A model generated the notes under the pieces. It made no database searches. It had not been told where the DNA came from and saw nothing but the letters and a program-made list of their open reading frames with translations. A stretch of DNA of 64,000 nucleotides, from NCBI GenBank assembly GCA_025331435.1, contig JAIWNI010000016.1, positions 186,001 through 250,000 on the forward strand. The letters run 5' to 3'. Position numbers and translations under genes: made by a program. Of this stretch, positions 24,442 through 35,735 are shown in pieces (position 1 is the stretch's first letter; every line of letters begins with the position of its first letter). Source of the stretch: Choanephora cucurbitarum. Lineage: Eukaryota > Mucoromycota > Mucoromycetes > Mucorales > Choanephoraceae.

Positions 24442-26107
24442 ATTGACACGTTCTTTCTTTATATCTTACAAAAAAGAAAAAAAACCATTTTCCCCCTGTG
24501 TTGAGTAAGTCCACACACGCGATTGTAATATTGCGGACAATGAATAAGTTATAGTGGCATGCATCTATAGCTGTCTTGGTATTTGACTATGTTGTCTGAA
24601 TAGTCGTATAGTACTTTACATAGAAGCATAAACTTTGAGGCTTCTTTTTTTTTGTACATAACGATCTTCATCAAATAAGCACTATTGGTTAGATTGAGAT
24701 TGTGTTTGAGAATATGCAGACAGTAAAAGATGATGTGTAGTTCAAGACTTGAATTGAAAATCTCATTGACTCTAAAGTTACTTCATAGAAGATTGTTTGA
24801 ATTCTTGGCCTGAAAGTCTACATGATAGAACCGGGCATTTCTTTATTGATCAAGGACACACTCGAAAGAAAAATTTCAAGTAAAGACATATACTCATTTT
24901 AGAGTCAAAATATACTCTATAGTTTATTTGTTTTAATGTATAAGAAACTCATGACATCAAGCCAAGCATAACGATACCAAATCAGTTTGATGTATACGAA
25001 CAACTTTTATCTAATTTGTAGTGTCACAATGTTGTAGCTAATGCATATTTGTAATAAGACTACAAGGAAAGCACAATTGCGAATCGCCTGAAACTGTTAC
25101 TTGTCTCCCTGAGCCCTAGCTATATGTTTCCAGAGTATCAGAAGGGAATACAGCATTGCCCAATAGCCGCTTGTGCTTGAGAAGGTCTTATTAGATTCAT
25201 GTATTTAACACAAACTAGCATTCTCGTTGATATAGAGGTTATTTAATATACCACTAAAGCCATGTAAAACTACATAAGCATCAAGCTTTGTTGGTTTAAC
25301 AAAAGCAAACCATCTGCTCCAATTATTTTTTTTTCTGGCCAAATACCAACACACTTTTCGTTAGAATATCATTACCTGTGATATCATCGAAAGACTTCTT
25401 TTCTTTTGTCTTTATCAAAGTACTCGTTTAAGAAAGTGATACATCATTGCTGCTGTTACTGTCAAAAGCGACGTTTAGAAAACAAAAGGCTCCCCTCACT
25501 GGTACCTAATCTTCTTTTCACTAGGCCTTGATTAGAGTATTTTCTGTATGATGCTGAACCCATGTCATGTGTTTGTAGAATTTGAGCGATTTCAGTGGCT
25601 CAATGGCAAATTTAAATAGCTCTTGATGTCAGATAGTACACCTTGCTTCTGGCAATGATAAACATAGTTTGTTTATAATGATTTTAAACAGCATGAAAAA
25701 TGATCCTATTCACTGTTTTATTTGTCCTCTTCCCTTGAAGAATGAAATTTTCTTTGTCTCCAGGCTTATATTGAAAGAATGCGATGTCTTTAGTTGAACA
25801 CAAGCGCTGTTGTATCTAAATCACTGTTTCGTCTAAAAAAAGAATGGCCACAACTTTACAAGCCATAATAAAATGCACTTATATCATGACATATCACAAT
25901 GGATTTATATCTGAAACAAGGCTATAGGAGTGTCTATCTCTCTCAGTACATTCTACCTTGATCTAATTAGCTGTGCTCGAAAGCACTGATAACAGCATTC
26001 ATGCACCACTTAAAAGCAGTTTTCAATGACCGCAAGACACTTTTTTTTTCTTTCTGCTTCACATGCATCTTCTTTCTTTCTTCTCTCTCTTTTTTTTTGG
26101 AACAACT
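24442..26107. other. long intergenic region
   Basis: About 1.65 kb between divergent prefoldin-4 and GID7 genes. AT-rich, many stops in all frames, a T/C-rich tract just before the GID7 start (26040-26100). I recognise no gene, repeat or RNA in it. Confidence 0.45.
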
Positions 26108-27839
26108 ATGCAAATAACCAAACAAAGCTTAATTAACACTTCAAAACAAACCAATGCTACGAACCATATAAGAAAGGATGAATTGGTAAGGCTGATGCTC
26201 CAATCCCTTCAAGATCTCGGTTACAAGTAAGATAGCTATGTTCACGCGTTATCATACCCAACTAATCATCATGATAGTGATACAGCCACCACTTTAGAAA
26301 CCGAATCAGGTGTCTCATTAGAATCCAGTATCATTTCAGACTTTCGATCGAGTATTCAGATGGGTCAATGGCAAAAGGCAGAAGGTCTATTGTCTCAGAT
26401 CCCTTTCTTGCTGCCTATCAACGTCCCCAAAGTCCAATTTCTGATCCGCCAACAAAAGTTTCTGGAACTCCTGGAACAGTCCGAGACGATGCAAGCACTT
26501 CATATCCTTCGAACCGAGATCACACCACTAGGCCAGAACACGGATCGACTTCATCTGTTGACCAGTCTCGTCCTCTGTTCGTCCATTGAGGATGTGATGC
26601 AACAGGCCGAATGGGATGGAGCCAAGGGTAAGTCCAGAGACGATCTGCTCCATCAGATCCAACAGTTCATCGATCCCTCTGCCATGATACCCAAGCAACG
26701 TCTCTTGAGTCTGATCAACCAATCGCTCGAATGGCAAAAACGATCGTGTCTCTACCACAACCCTCGACAGGAGACTGAATTCTCGCTCTTTTCAGATCAC
26801 ATGTGCGATAAATCAAGTTTCCCAACCACCACCATCAAGGTCCTTCGAGGCCATTCAGACGAAATTTGGCATGTGGCCTATTCACATAACGGTCGGTATC
26901 TGGCCAGTGTCAGTAAAGACAAGACCTGTATCATCTGGAACATGACGACCTTTTGCCAGGTGCAGTCGTTCAAGAGCGATGTCAGTGGCTCTTACTGCGC
27001 TTGGTCCCCTGATGATTCACGTCTGTTGGTCTGTGGTACCGACATGGCCCTTCGTCTCTGGGATCCCTTCAGTGGTGTCTTGTTACATACCTTTGCGTTC
27101 CATAAAGACCAGGTCACTAGCTGTGCTTGGTTACCTGACAATCAGCACTTTATCTCGGGTGCGTGTGATAAAGTGCTCTGTCTCTGGGATAGTCATACCA
27201 CAGCAGCCCATGCACAGCCTATCACTCGTTGGCCAGTGCATCGTACGACAGACATGAAGTTATCGAGTGATGGAAAACGGTTTGTCACGATTGGATTAGA
27301 CAAGACTATCAGTCTGTATGAGGTAGATGGACTTCATCTGATAGAGACAGCTAAGATTCAAGAGGAAGGCGTGATTACTTCATTGACATTGACACAAGAT
27401 GGGCGATATGCTTTAGTGAATGTGCAAGATGTACAAGAACTTCATCTATGGGATTTGGATGAACAACAGATAGTTCATAAATATACAGGCCAAAAGCAAA
27501 TTACTTATATCATTCGATCTGCATTAGGTGGACATCATGAATCCTTTGTACTCAGTGGTAGTGAAGGTAAAATAATAGTCAGAATAGGCATAAGTGTATT
27601 TGTATTTATGAGGTTATTTTAATAGACAATCGAGTCTATATCTGGAGTCGAGATCATGAAGCTTTACTTGAGGAATTAGAAGGTCATGAAAATACAGTCA
27701 ATTGTGTGAGTTGGTGTCCTGTTGAGCCTATGCAATTTGTATCTGCCAGTGATGATCATACCATTCGAGTGTAAGTTTAAGCTTAATCTTTAGTTGACTG
27801 ATAGACTTATTCTGCTTTGATAGATGGGGTCCAGCTTAA
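26108..27839 (+). CDS. GID7: Gid7/WDR26-like subunit of the GID/CTLH ubiquitin ligase
   Basis: Scaffold subunit of the GID/CTLH E3 ligase, which degrades gluconeogenic enzymes in yeast. Exon 1 encodes a LisH motif (IRKDELVRLMLQSLQDLGYK); after a short intron (about 26229-26281) come TLETESGV and the CTLH segment MGQWQKAEGLLSQIPFLLP. A WD40 propeller follows (LRGHSDEIWHVAYSHNGRYL; DKTCIIWN; FHKDQVTSCAWLPDNQHFIS; LCLWDS), the last blade ending in DDHTIRVWGPA. Introns near 27567 and 27771 are needed to close the propeller. The part from 26360 to about 27250 is clearly richer in G+C than the rest of the gene. Intact. Confidence 0.92.
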
Positions 27840-27952
27840 TTTGAATCTAAATAAAACAGAGGAGTTTAAAATGATCTGAAAGAACTTTTTTTTTTAATTT
27901 TTTTTTTTTTATTCTTCTTTTCTCTGAATACACACACACACATATAGCCAAG

Positions 27953-28450
27953 ATGTCTTCCAAAGTACAAAAGATTATGGTTCAACCCATTGTAAGTGAT
28001 GTCATTTCACTTGTAGAATAGATAGTAACCTCTAACTTATCATAGAATCTGATTTTCAGATACCTTCAAAACGTAAGTCTATTTTATTTAGAAAAAGACA
28101 GCGATCCTGATAGTTGTTGATTCTTTAGAAATCCAGAGTTCAGATCTGGTTGTTTGATAAAACTGACTTGAGAATTGAAGGACAAATTATTGTAAGCTAT
28201 CCAAAAAAGAAGAAGAAGAAGAGAGGAACATGACAATAATGAACGCGCATTAGGGATTTGATGAATTCATGAATCTAGTACTTGAGAGTGCTGAAGAAGT
28301 GGATGTCAAGAACAACACACGCGTTAAAGTTGGTAAAGTAGTATGAAAGCAGGGGGGGAATGAAGTGATCAGTTTATTAAACGTCCTATCATAGGCCGCC
28401 TTTTGTTAAAGGGAGATAACATTACTCTGATACAAGGTGTTGAACAGTAA
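27953..28450 (+). CDS. SME1: spliceosomal Sm protein E
   Basis: Core Sm-ring component of U1, U2, U4 and U5 snRNPs. Five small exons join to an approximately 88-residue protein: MSSKVQKIMVQPIN, LIFRYLQN, KSRVQIWLFDKTDLRIEGQI, IGFDEFMNLVLESAEEVDVK and RLLLKGDNITLIQGVEQ. The Sm1 motif (WLFDKTDLRIEGQIIGFDEF MN) and Sm2 motif (LLKGDNITLI) are complete. The whole coding part is broken by four introns of 50-60 bp. Starts 115 bp after the GID7 stop in the same direction. Confidence 0.93.
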
Positions 28451-28483
28451 AGAACTATACTTTGAATAAAAAGGTCAGATTTA

Positions 28484-30488
28484 TTAGGATATGACAAGGG
28501 CTTTCTTTAGACGCCTGATCTCTTGATCCAATTCTTCTAAACTTGATTTGAGTGTCTTGACATCATCGTATTTCCTATCCATATTGGCTTCTTGAATGAA
28601 TCCTTCTACCAGACTGTACTGTTCTAGGTAAGTTTGAAGTTGAGCCTCTAGTTCATTATGCTGCTTGACAGGTTGATTGGTTTTGAGGATACGGGGTAAC
28701 ATTTGAAGTGGTAACATATTTTGCTGTAAATACATTTGAGCTGCATTGCAGATATTGGCCTGGAGTCGTTTCATACAGGCAGATCGAGCAGGTAAACTCT
28801 TGATGCTCTTGGCCAGTGTATCATAGAGAGTAAAGTTGTCTAAAAGTGATTTTCGAATCTTGGCTGCCTTCTTGAAGCTTTCGTGAGTCTGTGTCTTTAT
28901 CTTTTCTTTTCTATAGACCTAGTTAGCTTGTATAGACGCATTTCTATCATAAAACCTTACTCTAACATCAAGATTGTTTGATGAAACGTAGGCAAGAGTT
29001 TCTCAATGTTGTTGCGTGTAATGGCAAGTTGATGATAGAGTTGAATGATAGGCAACGGTTTAGAGGCTTCTTCCTGCTTTAGTTTTCGTCTAAACACATA
29101 ACGTTGACAATCACGACAGGCTCTTGTATCTCCCACAGGTTCATCGTCAAAGGTATCTAGATTCAATAAGTCACAGCTTATCTAGCGTAAACCATTGCTT
29201 ACCTGAGGACATGTCGGTAAACAAAGGGATCATTTTAGAGCACCTAGTTTGACCACATATCACTTTACCACATAATCGACAATGATGTTTACGATTAATG
29301 AGAGTAAAAGGTGACCTATAACATAAGATGTCAATGAATCACTCATAATAATAATGAATTATTTACTGGCATAATGGGCATGTTTTAGCAAGACGATCAT
29401 CTTCCCATTTAATCACAGATTGTTCTCCATCTAAACAGAAAGATCAATTAAGGGCAATACAACAGAAAGAACTTATTTACCTCTGTATTTCAATTTCATA
29501 CTCAAGATACTATTGCTGTTAGAGACAAAAGAAGATTTAGCAGACAACATACTGCCTAGACTGTCTCTTGAAGAAGTAGAATCAGATCGTTCCAAGGAAA
29601 TAGTACTACTGCTATGCGATAAGAGTGAAGGTGGTTGAAGAAGAGAAGCAGAAGAAGAAGAAGTGATAGCAGGCGGTCTCTTCTGAAGGTCAGTTGCATG
29701 ATGTATTCTAGCCAACTTCTCCAGTCGTTTCTCCAGTCGATTACTCTCCAGATGCACACGGTCAATCGTCTTCTCTCTCAGTTTCAGAAAAATGCCTGTC
29801 TTACTGTTGGTCACACCCTGATGGTCCATATAGCCTGGTCGATTGATGAAACATTCAACACATACTTTAGACCACACACCATGCTCTGGATCATGCTGTG
29901 CTCTTGTGTTCAATCGAATTTCATATTGTGTATGTTCATCACAGCATAATCGACCACATCTACAAAGCAGTAAGTCTCTCTTGTCTTTAAAAGCAATCTC
30001 TCTTTCCCTTTTTACCTGCGACAATGTTGTTTGCCTGCGCCTGCTTTACCTACAATACGATGGCAACCAGTGATTCGACATGGATCATGATTTGTTTCGC
30101 GCTGCCAATGATCACGTGTGACAAGGTCACTCTGTTTATCAGTGTCCGATACAAAGAATGCATTGGTATTGGCCAGTTGAAGGCTGTTTAACACAGGCTG
30201 GTCTATCCATTGTTTGAATTTATCGGTGGGTGGTGATGACTTGAAGGAAGTCTGAACTTTCTTTTGAGCGTTCTTTAACCAAGACAGAAGAGCTCCTTTA
30301 GAGTCTTCTTCACTATGTTGTGTATCGAGATGCTAATGAGAGTCAGCATGCGATCATATGTTTCTTTCATGACTTACTCTATTTAGACCTTGAAGTGAAC
30401 TGGTACTGATGCCACAGATAGGACATTGAATACTATCGGTAGGAATATAGTCTTGATAATTTACAGGTGGTGTTTGAATGGTTTCCAT
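28484..30488 (-). CDS. VAC1: FYVE zinc-finger endosomal tether Vac1/Pep7 (rabenosyn-like)
   Basis: Rab5 effector that links PI3P, Rab5 and Sec1-family proteins at the endosome. The N-terminus starts METIQTPPV and has a C2H2 finger (CPICGISTSSLQGLNRHLDT). The FYVE domain follows (DPCRITGCH, GKQHCRRCGRLCC, VWSKVCVECF). Next is a charged coiled coil with Ser-rich stretch, then a second cysteine cluster spread over exons at 29370-29200 and CRDCQRYVF. The C-terminal helical hairpin (YLEQYSLVEGFIQEANMDRK) resembles the Rab5-binding domain of rabenosyn-5. About eight exons. It converges with SME1, whose stop is 34 bp away. Rab5 itself is encoded at 4.5-5.4 kb. Confidence 0.88.
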
Positions 30489-31758
30489 GAAATTCCTTTA
30501 TTATAAACAAAAGAAGAAAAGAATAGCATAAACCGAAACCTATGATTTAAGGGCTGCCGTGTGTGTGTGTAACCATCTTTTCTTTTAAAAAAGAGAGATC
30601 AAAATAATCCATTATAGACTTACATAGATACACTATGGGCTTAGAATAAGTTAGTATGATTATAGTTGGGGGGGGAATAGGCTGGAGAGATTTATAAAAA
30701 AAAAAGAGAGAGAGAAGCCTTTCAGATAGTCATTGTTGTCGTTCAAGTACTACTCTGATCATGTGATATAGTAGAAAGACTATCTACCTATTGTTGTTCT
30801 GAAATAAACCAAGATCTACAGAGAATAAGAAACAAGGGAGATAACAACATGATGCATAAGTAAGCATATATCGAGGCCATTGATTGGCTTATGATAAGTG
30901 AAAACCAGCTTTATCTTTTGAAGTTTGTAGCCTTCTTATTTCTTCAGTAAAGATATTCTATACCATTCAATCTTACAGTTGATTAGGTGAATATTACTTA
31001 AGATAATAGGCCCCTGATTGTTATGCTTAGGATGATATCAATTTTTTTAAATCTCAATTTCGAAATAAAATTCAAACTACGGAAAAGTGGGGTCCAGGGA
31101 GTCTATTAGCCTGTAACATACTGTTCTATGATAACTGGCAGATAAACGTAGAATGTCACTTTACATAGGCTTCATATTCATAGAATACACATGAAAGGAA
31201 CCAAGTAGTCTCATTCATAAGAATAAAATCATATAGAGAGGACACTAGAAGGTTGAAATAAATTCCACTCATTTCCATTGAACTGGTTTCTCTTTCTGAT
31301 ACCCTAAGACTTGAAATCAAGAGAGATTGGTTAAATTGAATGTCAGATGTTAAGTTGTAAGATTGTTTAAGCACTCACACTCCAATTCGTATTGTTCCAT
31401 CATTGAATTAAGTAACCAATCATGTATCATTTGCTGTGCCTTTGACTGTGCCTATTTCTGATCATAGTCAAAGATACAATTCATTGGAGAATGCTTTAAA
31501 CAGAGGAAAGTAAAGCTACGTAATAATTGACACATCATGGTCCTCTTTTCGGAATGAACGGGTTCAAGCGGTGTTTTTATTTGTTACTATCAGGACACAG
31601 ATCAGACAAAAAAAAAATCTATCCATTTAAATGAAGGCAGAAACGAGGGGGGGGCTTGTAAAAAAAAAAAGATATATATTTATATGGTCTAATTTATTAT
31701 TTTCTTCTTCTTTTTTTTTTTTACTTACATTAATCTTAACCCCCCCACTCATAACATA
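30489..31758. other. intergenic, promoter side of cytochrome c
   Basis: About 1.27 kb upstream of both VAC1 (minus) and cytochrome c (plus). It has a GT microsatellite near 30557 and several CCAAT motifs (for example 31416-31420) within 400 bp of the cytochrome c start; CCAAT boxes bind the HAP complex that drives respiratory genes in fungi. No gene is seen. Confidence 0.4.
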
Positions 31759-32271
31759 ATGTCTACTCCCGGTTCAGGTAACGCCACTGCTGGTGCTAAG
31801 CTCTTCAAGACCCGTTGTGCTCAATGTCACACTGTCGAAGAAGTAAGTGACAAAAGTTGAGAAGAAAGAATAATTGCTTATATTATTATTATTAGGGTGG
31901 TGCTAACAAGGTTGGCCCTAACCTTCACGGTTTGTTTGGTCGTAAGTCTGGTCAAGCTCCTGGCTTCTCTTACACTCAAGCTAACGTTGATAAGGGTGTT
32001 GTTTGGGATGACCAAACCCTCTTCGATGTAAGTTATTTGGAAATAAGGAACAATAATGGTAGAGTTAAGGGTAACTTACTTTTTTTTTTGTTTATCTTAG
32101 TACCTTGAAAACCCCAAGAAGTACATTCCCGGTACCAAGATGGCTTTCGCTGGTTTCAAGAAGCCCAAGGACCGTGCCGATGTTGTTGCTTACTTGAAGG
32201 TAAATATTAGAGAGTATTGCGTTTGTTCAAACAACTCATCTTCTTTATTTGCATTTTAGGAATCTTGTTAA
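31759..32271 (+). CDS. CYC1: cytochrome c
   Basis: Intermembrane-space electron carrier between complexes III and IV. Four exons give about 108 residues. The haem-attachment motif CAQCH follows LFKTR, then [15 protein letters not shown], and the axial methionine lies in [12 protein letters not shown]. The N-terminal extension [12 protein letters not shown] is fungal in style. The last exon is tiny: it adds only E-S-C before TAA, so the protein ends in cysteine rather than the common Lys/Ala-rich tail. Codon use is strongly biased (AAG, ACC, GCT), as expected for a highly expressed gene. Confidence 0.96.
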
Positions 32272-33409
32272 GTCAATGGTTTTTGTCTAAATTACATTAT
32301 CTATTAAAAGAACCTAGAATATCTTCTTTTTTCTCTTACAATTTTTGTTGTTGTTGGTTGTTTTGAAACAGTTGAAAAAAAAATTTTTTTCTTTGGAAGG
32401 GGGTTATTTTCTCCCTCTCTCTTCAATGTATTGTATGATACAAGGTGGCATCATATTGCTTATGTAGAGAACACTATTTTTTGATGACCTCATAACAATG
32501 TGAATGAGAGACTTCAATGCCATGTTGATTATAGTTATGACAGAGTTCTTTTTAGATCCTATAATTCGCAGTACAAAAGATATATAGCCATAGACAATTC
32601 AACTAGGGCAGTAATTGATTACCTTTTTATCTCTTTATTGTTCTCCATCATTGGAGATAGAGGAAAGAGGGAAATTCCGATTATGCAGTAATAGGAGCTT
32701 CATGGTTGACATGGGTGCAACCCTATGTAGGACAAGAGAATTATCAAAAGAGGACAACAAGTCATGCTTCTCTTTCAAATGATTTAGCTTCATCATTGGT
32801 TTATTCTCTTGGTAAGTGACCCTTTTCCTGAGAAGCGTCGTAATGTTGACCTCTCTTTCTCTTCTTTTTGAAGCAGTGAAAATGCATGTGTGGAGTTGAG
32901 AGTGAGAAGATAGTCAATGATGTAAAAGAACCCAATGGCCCTGAAAAAAATAAAGAATTCTGTATTAAACAACTCAAGAGCAGCTGTCAAATAAAAGAAA
33001 AAGGCACTAACTTTACTTTGCCAACTGATTGAGCTGTATGAAAAAAAAAGATACCGACACTTAAAGAGAATACAATCTTCCCCTTCTATGGTTTGATGGG
33101 AAGAGTTTTTAGGGCTAACTTTGTTGAGCAAAAGTCAAAGGAACAAATTCAGCCCTCCCCCTCCCCTTATAAGACCCACTTTTGTACATATAAAATCTGT
33201 ATAGAATAACCAGCCGACCTACTCGCTACATTCGCTTACGGCCGTCGTCTTCTCACAGTTCAAACCCTGGCGTTCATATATAGACACTCAAACTTATGTG
33301 TAAAATAAACAGCATTTTAATGACGAGCTATAGTCTAAAAAGCAATGATAATCTATTTTACAAAAAAAAAAAAAGTTCAGGAAAGATACTGTCGATTATA
33401 TTTATATAG
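32272..33409. other. intergenic with ambiguous spliceable frames on both strands
   Basis: About 1.1 kb. On the plus strand 32684-32813 reads like coding DNA (TWVQPYVGQENYQKRTTS) and ends at a good GTAAGT donor. On the minus strand a frame from 33131 to 32793 is hydrophobic in its middle part, and an alternative splicing of it also stays open. These overlap, so at most one is real. No family is recognised. A TATAAG box lies near 33169. Confidence 0.3.
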
Positions 33410-33928
33410 CTAATAATTATCACAATTTACTTTTAACTTCGTACATGCCGAATAGACTCTTGATAGCATGTTGAAGTCCATCTTGTGCCTTGGCAGGGTG
33501 AATCCTTCTAATTCCAGCATCAAGTATCTGACCTGCTCTTCGTCTTGTTCTGTTTCGATGTCTTGACAACACATGAGATAGACAACAATGTCGAATCCAC
33601 ACATGTGTATGCCAAGCACATGTGCTTTCTCCTTTTCAACGGCCTTTTGTACTTTATGAATCAAGCATAATCTCATGATTGTTCCAAATTTTTCTAGGTC
33701 AGCATGAGGAGCTGAACGGGTTGGAGATTTGGCTCCAATCACAAGGAGATGGCATTCATCAGTCTTATAATAAAGTCCCCCGACAGCCTTATACTGTCGA
33801 GCTGTGGTTTTGTTTATTTCTGGAATATAATTGAAACTACCTTGCACAGAGCGAATATTGCCCCAAGAGTGAAGAGAAAAGATCACAGACAAAAGAAACA
33901 AATAGGTCTTTGGTCTTATTGGCGACAT
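33410..33928 (-). pseudogene. fragment of a repeat-type protein of unknown function
   Basis: A 172-residue open frame with coding-like composition: TTARQYKAVGGLYYKTDECH, LLVIGAKSPTRSAPHADLEK, VLGIHMCGFDIVVYLM and MLELEGFTLPRHKMDF. The hydrophobic first 25 residues could be mistaken for a signal peptide but may just be an exon read out of context. In style it resembles lineage-specific, multi-copy proteins that accompany transposons in Mucorales; this is from memory and unverified. It lies at the edge of the repeat-rich interval. Probably a partial copy. Confidence 0.4.
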
Positions 33929-34265
33929 CTACAATCTCAAAACATCTTGTTTGACTAAAACATATATATATATATATATGAAGAAAAACGTCAATACAGA
34001 CTCTGAGGATGGACTAAGAGAAAAATACATTACTTTTTTTTGTTCCAAGATATTTGGCAACTTGCAGGAATCAATTTTTGTCATCTTGAAAAAGTTTGGT
34101 TCTCTCCAAGACATGGTGTAAAAGGTTAATCTGCCTTTTACTGCAGCTTTTAGTTAACGAAAATATCTTTGTTGCTTCTATTTATCAAAACTTATCATTC
34201 CTAAGCAACACTTTTGTCTTTTGTTGTTGGTGGCATCTTTCATGTATCCCATCAACTTCTCAAAA

Positions 34266-34496
34266 TCATATGTTTTTTTTGGATAGTGAGGAGACTGATG
34301 GGTTTTTGACTCCATAAACGTAGAAGACTTCACCATTTACTCTCAAAAAAGTGAAAGCAAATGACGCGTTGAATCTTCTTGAGTTTTCTCTGAAATGACG
34401 ACCCCGAGTGCTGGCTTCTTCAAGCAAAGTTTTCAAGAGAGTTGGAAGTTCTTGAAGAGCATCAAGCTTTACAGTGCCTGCTTTACAACAACTCAT
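34266..34496 (-). mobile_element. Helitron Rep N-terminal fragment
   Basis: A 76-residue frame starts MSCCKAGTVKLDALQELPTL and continues with HFRENSRRFNASFAFTFLRV. The CC-K-G-x-V-x-L-x-ALQ...PTLL and the FRENxRxFNxxFAFTxL motifs are those at the N-terminus of Helitron Rep/helicase proteins (Helitron-like N domain). After NGEVFYVYGV the match ends, so this is a truncated remnant. It faces away from the helicase remnant just downstream, so the two are not one simple element. Confidence 0.65.
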
Positions 34497-34587
34497 CCAA
34501 AACTTGCTTTGAGAGGTCTCAGCGTTTTGACAAAAAAGAGGGAAAGGTCATAAATTAGCACCTGTTTTCCCTTTCTCTAAACTTAAA

Positions 34588-35735
34588 ATGAATAATCAAG
34601 TTACCGTTATTCCCAAGACCTGTTCAAACTGTGGAACTACTTTCCTTCACTCTAGATTTGCAACATGTGACTCATGCCGAGTAAGTTTCTATCTATGTAT
34701 CAATCACAACTGTGTAAAATGTTCAAGATACTCCTTGATTGCAGTACAACTTCAATCTGCTCAATGAGTTCAAGCTCTTCTGCTGCTGCTTTGGTTACTA
34801 TGTCTGCAGTTATTGTATGGGACGAAGCTTCAATGATTAGTCGTGATGTTCTGGAAACAGTAGACAGATCATTTAGAGACTTCATGAGACTAAAAAACCA
34901 AAGGTTAGCTGACGTGCCTTTTGGTGGCAAGCTTATTGTTTTTGGTGGCGATTTCCGTCAAGTATTGCCTATTGTACCTAATGGTAGTAAAGATGATATT
35001 ATCGAAGCAAGCATCTTGATTTCTACCCTTAGGAGACAAGTTCAAGTGCTTAAGCTAACAACCAACATGAGGGTTCGGCAGGCCATATCTTCAGACAATT
35101 CATCTCTGGCCCAAAATCTACAAGAATTTGCCACTTTTTCGCTTTCAATTGGTAATGAATCATATCCAGTAGTGCCTAATGCATTAGACAGTATCCGTAT
35201 TCCAGACGAAATGTTTTTGCCGGGAAACGATATTTCTGATCTATGCAAGCATGTATTCAATGATTTCGAGCAGGCTTCTGACATTGCACCCGACAACTTG
35301 GTATCTAAAGCCATTTTAACACCTACAAACGCAAATGACACTGAGGTCAATAATTTTCTAATTGAAAAATTTCCAGGTGAATTCACCGATTATCTAAGTA
35401 CAGACACTGCTCTAACTGAAGATGATGATTTAATGCTGCCACCAGAATAAATGAATTCTTTAAACTGCGGTGCCATCCCTCCTCACAAGTTCCAATTGAA
35501 ACTGGGTTCGCCCATAATGATGTTGAGAAATCTGAGTCCAACACAAGGTGTCTGCAACGGTACAAGATTAATTTGTAGGTCTTTTATGCCCAATCTAATC
35601 CAAGCCGAAATTGCAACAGCCCTTACAAAGACAATACATTCCTTATACCTCGGATCTCAATCATGGCAACTGTTGAGCAAGTCGGTGTTGAATTCAAACG
35701 TTGTCAATTCCCTATCAGACCAGCTTTTTGCATGA
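34588..35735 (+). pseudogene. decayed Helitron Pif1-like helicase
   Basis: Starts with a zinc-finger-like exon (CSNCGTTFLHSRFATCDSCR). Then comes a Pif1-type helicase part: Walker B VIVWDEASMISRD, the GGKLIVFGGDFRQVLPIVPN motif, TNMRV, and LNSLNCGAIPPHKFQLKLGS with GVCNGTRLI. Walker A is not seen. An in-frame TAA at 35448-35450 interrupts a conserved stretch, and a frameshift near 35620 separates it from VEFKRCQFPIRPAFCMTI. The helicase stops right after MTI, where the PIF/Harbinger sequence begins. It is a dead fragment. Confidence 0.75.

Noticed and set aside
26360..27622. Treating the long GID7 frame as the whole gene from ATG 26360
   Set aside because: The LisH exon upstream (26108) splices in frame and the last WD40 blade needs downstream exons, so the frame is only a central exon.
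33190..33320. tRNA-like B-box string (GTTCAAACC) near 33260
   Set aside because: T-arm stem pairs poorly and no matching acceptor, D arm or anticodon arm could be folded.
34700..35386. Minus-strand frames over the helicase
   Set aside because: Antisense of a recognisable Pif1-like helicase; no domain of their own.
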